Part shown: positions 7,283 to 9,024 of the stretch, piece by piece | How the letters are laid out: every line of letters begins with the position of its first letter | How positions within the stretch are numbered: the stretch's first letter is position 1 | Assembly (NCBI GenBank): GCA_002392525.1 | Contig: DGHE01000135.1 | Coordinates: 1 to 9,024 of the forward strand | Origin: Bacteroidales bacterium UBA3856 | Lineage (GTDB): Bacteria > Bacteroidota > Bacteroidia > Bacteroidales > UBA932 | Length of the DNA stretch: 9,024 nt | Direction of reading: 5' to 3' | Notes under the pieces: generated by a model | What the model was told of the DNA's origin: nothing | Seen by the model: the letters and a program-made list of their open reading frames with translations, nothing else | Databases searched by the model: none | Made by a program: the position numbers and the translations under genes

Positions 7283-7602
7283 AGCAGGCACGCATTTACA
7301 TTAAAGACATCTTCTGCGGCATTCTTACAGAGGACGAAGAGGGATACCATTTCTTTTACGATTCCTCATACATGAGTACTCCAGAAGCCAGGCCACTCAG
7401 TCCCACTATGCCTCTTTCGCGGAAACAATACGATAAAGAAATGATGTTTCCCGTCTTTGACGGCCTTATTCCCGAGGGGTGGCTGCTCAACATTGCCTCC
7501 AACACATGGAAAATTGACCCGCGGGACAGAATGTCCCTTTTAATGGCTTGTTGTAAGGACTGCATTGGAGATATAAGCGTAACACCGATGAACAATGAGT
7601 AA
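7279..7602 (+). CDS. hipS: HipS-like protein: stand-alone HipA N-terminal subdomain
   Basis: This 107-residue protein matches the N-subdomain 1 of HipA, here made as a separate polypeptide. Family features include ARIYIKDIFCGIL at the start, GYHFFYDSSY (22-31), PLSPTMPLS (39-47), FPVFDGLIPEGWLL (57-70), WKIDPRDRM (77-85) and CIGDISVTP near the end. In the E. coli O127 HipBST system the equivalent small protein, HipS, is the antitoxin that inhibits the HipT kinase, and a tryptophan of HipS is important for that; W68 in the EGW motif is a candidate equivalent. It overlaps hipB by 4 nt and the kinase gene by 8 nt, in a different frame. A split by recent frameshift is unlikely: the kinase begins with its own conserved-looking Cys/His module, so the two genes are separate by design. 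Confidence 0.85.
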   Translation: MKQARIYIKDIFCGILTEDEEGYHFFYDSSYMSTPEARPLSPTMPLSRKQYDKEMMFPVFDGLIPEGWLLNIASNTWKIDPRDRMSLLMACCKDCIGDISVTPMNNE

Positions 7603-8572
7603 GTGTCTATACTGTTATCAAGAATTGCCGGAGGGGGTGAGACATTATCATCCTGCCTGTGCACAGAAGTTTTTCGGTTCCAGGACAGCTCCGATTTTAC
7701 CTTACACTCGTGATAATATGTCCGAGATGGCAAAAAGGGTAATCAGCGCAAGCACTTCTGTGACCGGGGTGCAGGCAAAAATGTCTCTGGACCTGGATAG
7801 GGGGAAGAAAAATGAGCCGGCGAAATTCACGGTTGTAGGGTTGTGGGGGAAATATATATTCAAGCCACAGGCAACTAAATACAAGTGCCTTCCCGAATTA
7901 GAAGATTTAACCATGAAAATGGCGGCGGCATCGGGCATCCGTACCGTAGAACACTCATTGATTCCCATGGCCGATGACGAGTTGGGTTTCATTACACGCC
8001 GTATAGACCGTGATGACAGAGGCCGGAAATTGTCCATGCTGGATTTTTGTCAGCTTTCCAATCGCCTTACCGAGCATAAATATTACGGGACTTACCCGCA
8101 GCTGGCTGAAACAATAATGCGCTTTTCATCGGCCCCTGTCCTTGATGTTCAGCGTTTTTGGGAGATAGTGCTGTTCTCATGGATTACGGGTAACTCAGAC
8201 ATGCATTGCAAAAACTTTTCCCTGATTGAAATCGGCCAGGGAGAATATGAACTTTCACCTGCCTATGACCTTCTCGCCGTGCTGCTTGCCGACCTTGATG
8301 ACAAAGAAGAAATGGCTATGCCGTTCACTGTAGGAGGCAGAAAGAACGGTTTTACAAGAGAGGCTTTCGTGACCGCAATGGCAGAGAGCGGTATAACAAC
8401 CCGCATGTCTGACAGAATAATCACGAAGGTATGCTCGAACTATTCTAAGTGGAACACCCTCATCGATATGTCATTTCTGCCCGACGACCTGAAAGAAGCC
8501 TATCGGTTGCTTATCAATAACCGTCTTCAGCGGATTGGGGAGCTGCAGGTGGCTGACAACGAGCAGTTGTGA
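7595..8572 (+). CDS. hipT: HipT-like Ser/Thr kinase toxin (HipA C-terminal kinase)
   Basis: This 325-residue HipA-fold kinase lacks the N-terminal subdomain, which is encoded by the preceding gene. Residues 1-28 hold C4-x2-C7 and H19-x2-C22, a possible zinc-binding knuckle, ending KFFG. The Gly-rich loop is STSVTGVQAK (53-62); S55 aligns with the autophosphorylated Ser150 of E. coli HipA, and T57 with the second phosphosite of the SIS motif of HipT. K90 (YIFKPQ) is the likely ATP-binding lysine. RRIDRD (135-140), GNSDMHCKNFSL (199-210; D202 catalytic, N207 metal-binding) and SPAYDLL (221-227; D225 metal-binding) complete the active site, so the kinase appears active. Known HipA and HipT kinases phosphorylate aminoacyl-tRNA synthetases (GltX and TrpS); the target here is unknown. 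Its start overlaps the previous gene by 8 nt. Its stop is 5 nt from the stop of a convergent methyltransferase gene, with no terminator between. Confidence 0.88.
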   Translation: MSKCLYCYQELPEGVRHYHPACAQKFFGSRTAPILPYTRDNMSEMAKRVISASTSVTGVQAKMSLDLDRGKKNEPAKFTVVGLWGKYIFKPQATKYKCLPELEDLTMKMAAASGIRTVEHSLIPMADDELGFITRRIDRDDRGRKLSMLDFCQLSNRLTEHKYYGTYPQLAETIMRFSSAPVLDVQRFWEIVLFSWITGNSDMHCKNFSLIEIGQGEYELSPAYDLLAVLLADLDDKEEMAMPFTVGGRKNGFTREAFVTAMAESGITTRMSDRIITKVCSNYSKWNTLIDMSFLPDDLKEAYRLLINNRLQRIGELQVADNEQL

Positions 8573-8577
8573 AAACG

Positions 8578-9024
8578 CTACCGCTTGGCGCGGACGTAGA
8601 TTGAAAGCGGCAGGACTTTGCCGAAGGAATCATTCAGGGCCAGTTCACCGGAGGTCATCTCCTTGAGCTGGCCTTTGAAGGCTTCACGCACGACGGTTTC
8701 GCCAAGGGCGGCGCTGTACCCGTTGGAGTAGAGGTTCAGGACCATGAAGGAGTCCCGTTCGCCAAGGATTTCGGAAACATTCTGAAGAAGACCGAAGAGG
8801 AGCTCGTCCAGCTTCCATTTTTCGCCGTCAGGGCCATGGCCGTATGCGGGAGGGTCCAGGATGATACCGTCATACTTGTTGCCGCGTTTTGCTTCACGCC
8901 GCGCAAACTTGAGTGCGTCTTCCACCACCCAGCGGATGCCGTCAAGGCCGCTGCGTTCCATGTTTTCGCGCGCCCAGGTGACTACCTGACGCACGGAGTC
9001 CAGATGGGTGACATCGGCCCCGGC
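8578..9024 (-). CDS. RlmI-like SAM-dependent methyltransferase, copy 2, C-terminal part
   Basis: The frame runs off the window end, so only the last 148 codons and the stop are seen. They align without gaps to residues 168-315 of the methyltransferase at 4329-5276, with 8 substitutions (copy 1 numbering: V197I, K209R, A252E, S255G, A259S, F287L, F297L, L313A). Motif IV DPPAY is intact. A GTG at 8992-8994 is not the real start, because the homology continues upstream to the window edge. By hand alignment about 64 of 447 bases differ, mostly at silent positions, so the gene has been kept under selection for protein function and is not a fresh duplicate. It converges on the hip kinase gene with 5 nt between stops. 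The full gene and its upstream region lie outside the window. Confidence 0.88.
   Translation of the reverse strand, partial: AGADVTHLDSVRQVVTWARENMERSGLDGIRWVVEDALKFARREAKRGNKYDGIILDPPAYGHGPDGEKWKLDELLFGLLQNVSEILGERDSFMVLNLYSNGYSAALGETVVREAFKGQLKEMTSGELALNDSFGKVLPLSIYVRAKR

Noticed and set aside
7279..8572. A frameshifted single hipA pseudogene
   Set aside because: The overlap has a proper ATG, the kinase frame starts with an ordered Cys/His module absent from fused HipA, and both products carry intact family motifs, so two separate genes fit better.

Overview
The window looks like a chromosomal segment from a member of the Bacteroidota, probably Bacteroidales. Three things point there: a DUF2723 membrane glycosyltransferase followed by a DUF5117/DUF4953-type secreted metalloprotease, a phosphoglycerate kinase with the long charged insert I recall from Bacteroides enzymes, and TTG-N19-TAnnTTTG promoter spacing with AT-rich rather than strong Shine-Dalgarno leaders. 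Most coding sequence is GC-rich (a sampled metalloprotease line is about 58% GC). Genus cannot be decided from the window.

Layout. (1) 1-4219, plus strand: the C-terminal part of a DUF2723 protein and, 1 nt later, an 802-residue secreted zinc metalloprotease, ending at a strong intrinsic terminator (4265-4299). (2) 4329-5276, minus strand: a 315-residue RlmI-like SAM-dependent RNA methyltransferase, converging on the protease. (3) 5277-5547: a divergent intergenic region with a second hairpin related to the first terminator and a clear promoter for pgk. (4) 5548-6801: pgk, complete. (5) 6802-7081: about 280 bp without a gene, holding a small hairpin, a 104-bp near-palindrome and an operator/promoter region with four TATACC/GGTATA half-sites. 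(6) 7082-8572: three overlapping genes that form a HipBST-type tripartite toxin-antitoxin module (HTH repressor, detached HipA N-terminal subdomain, HipA-like kinase). This stretch is less GC-rich (one sampled line is 45%). (7) 8578-9024, minus strand: the 3' part of a second methyltransferase gene, about 95% identical in protein and about 86% in DNA to the one at 4329-5276.

The housekeeping genes (pgk, methyltransferase) and the envelope gene pair appear independent of each other. The hip module looks like an accessory insertion: different base composition, a large palindrome and its own operators on the left, and only 5 nt between its last stop codon and that of the convergent methyltransferase copy on the right. 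No transposase or integrase is visible. The most noteworthy content is the split-HipA system, its operator array, the palindrome beside it, and the diverged methyltransferase duplicates on either side of pgk and hip.
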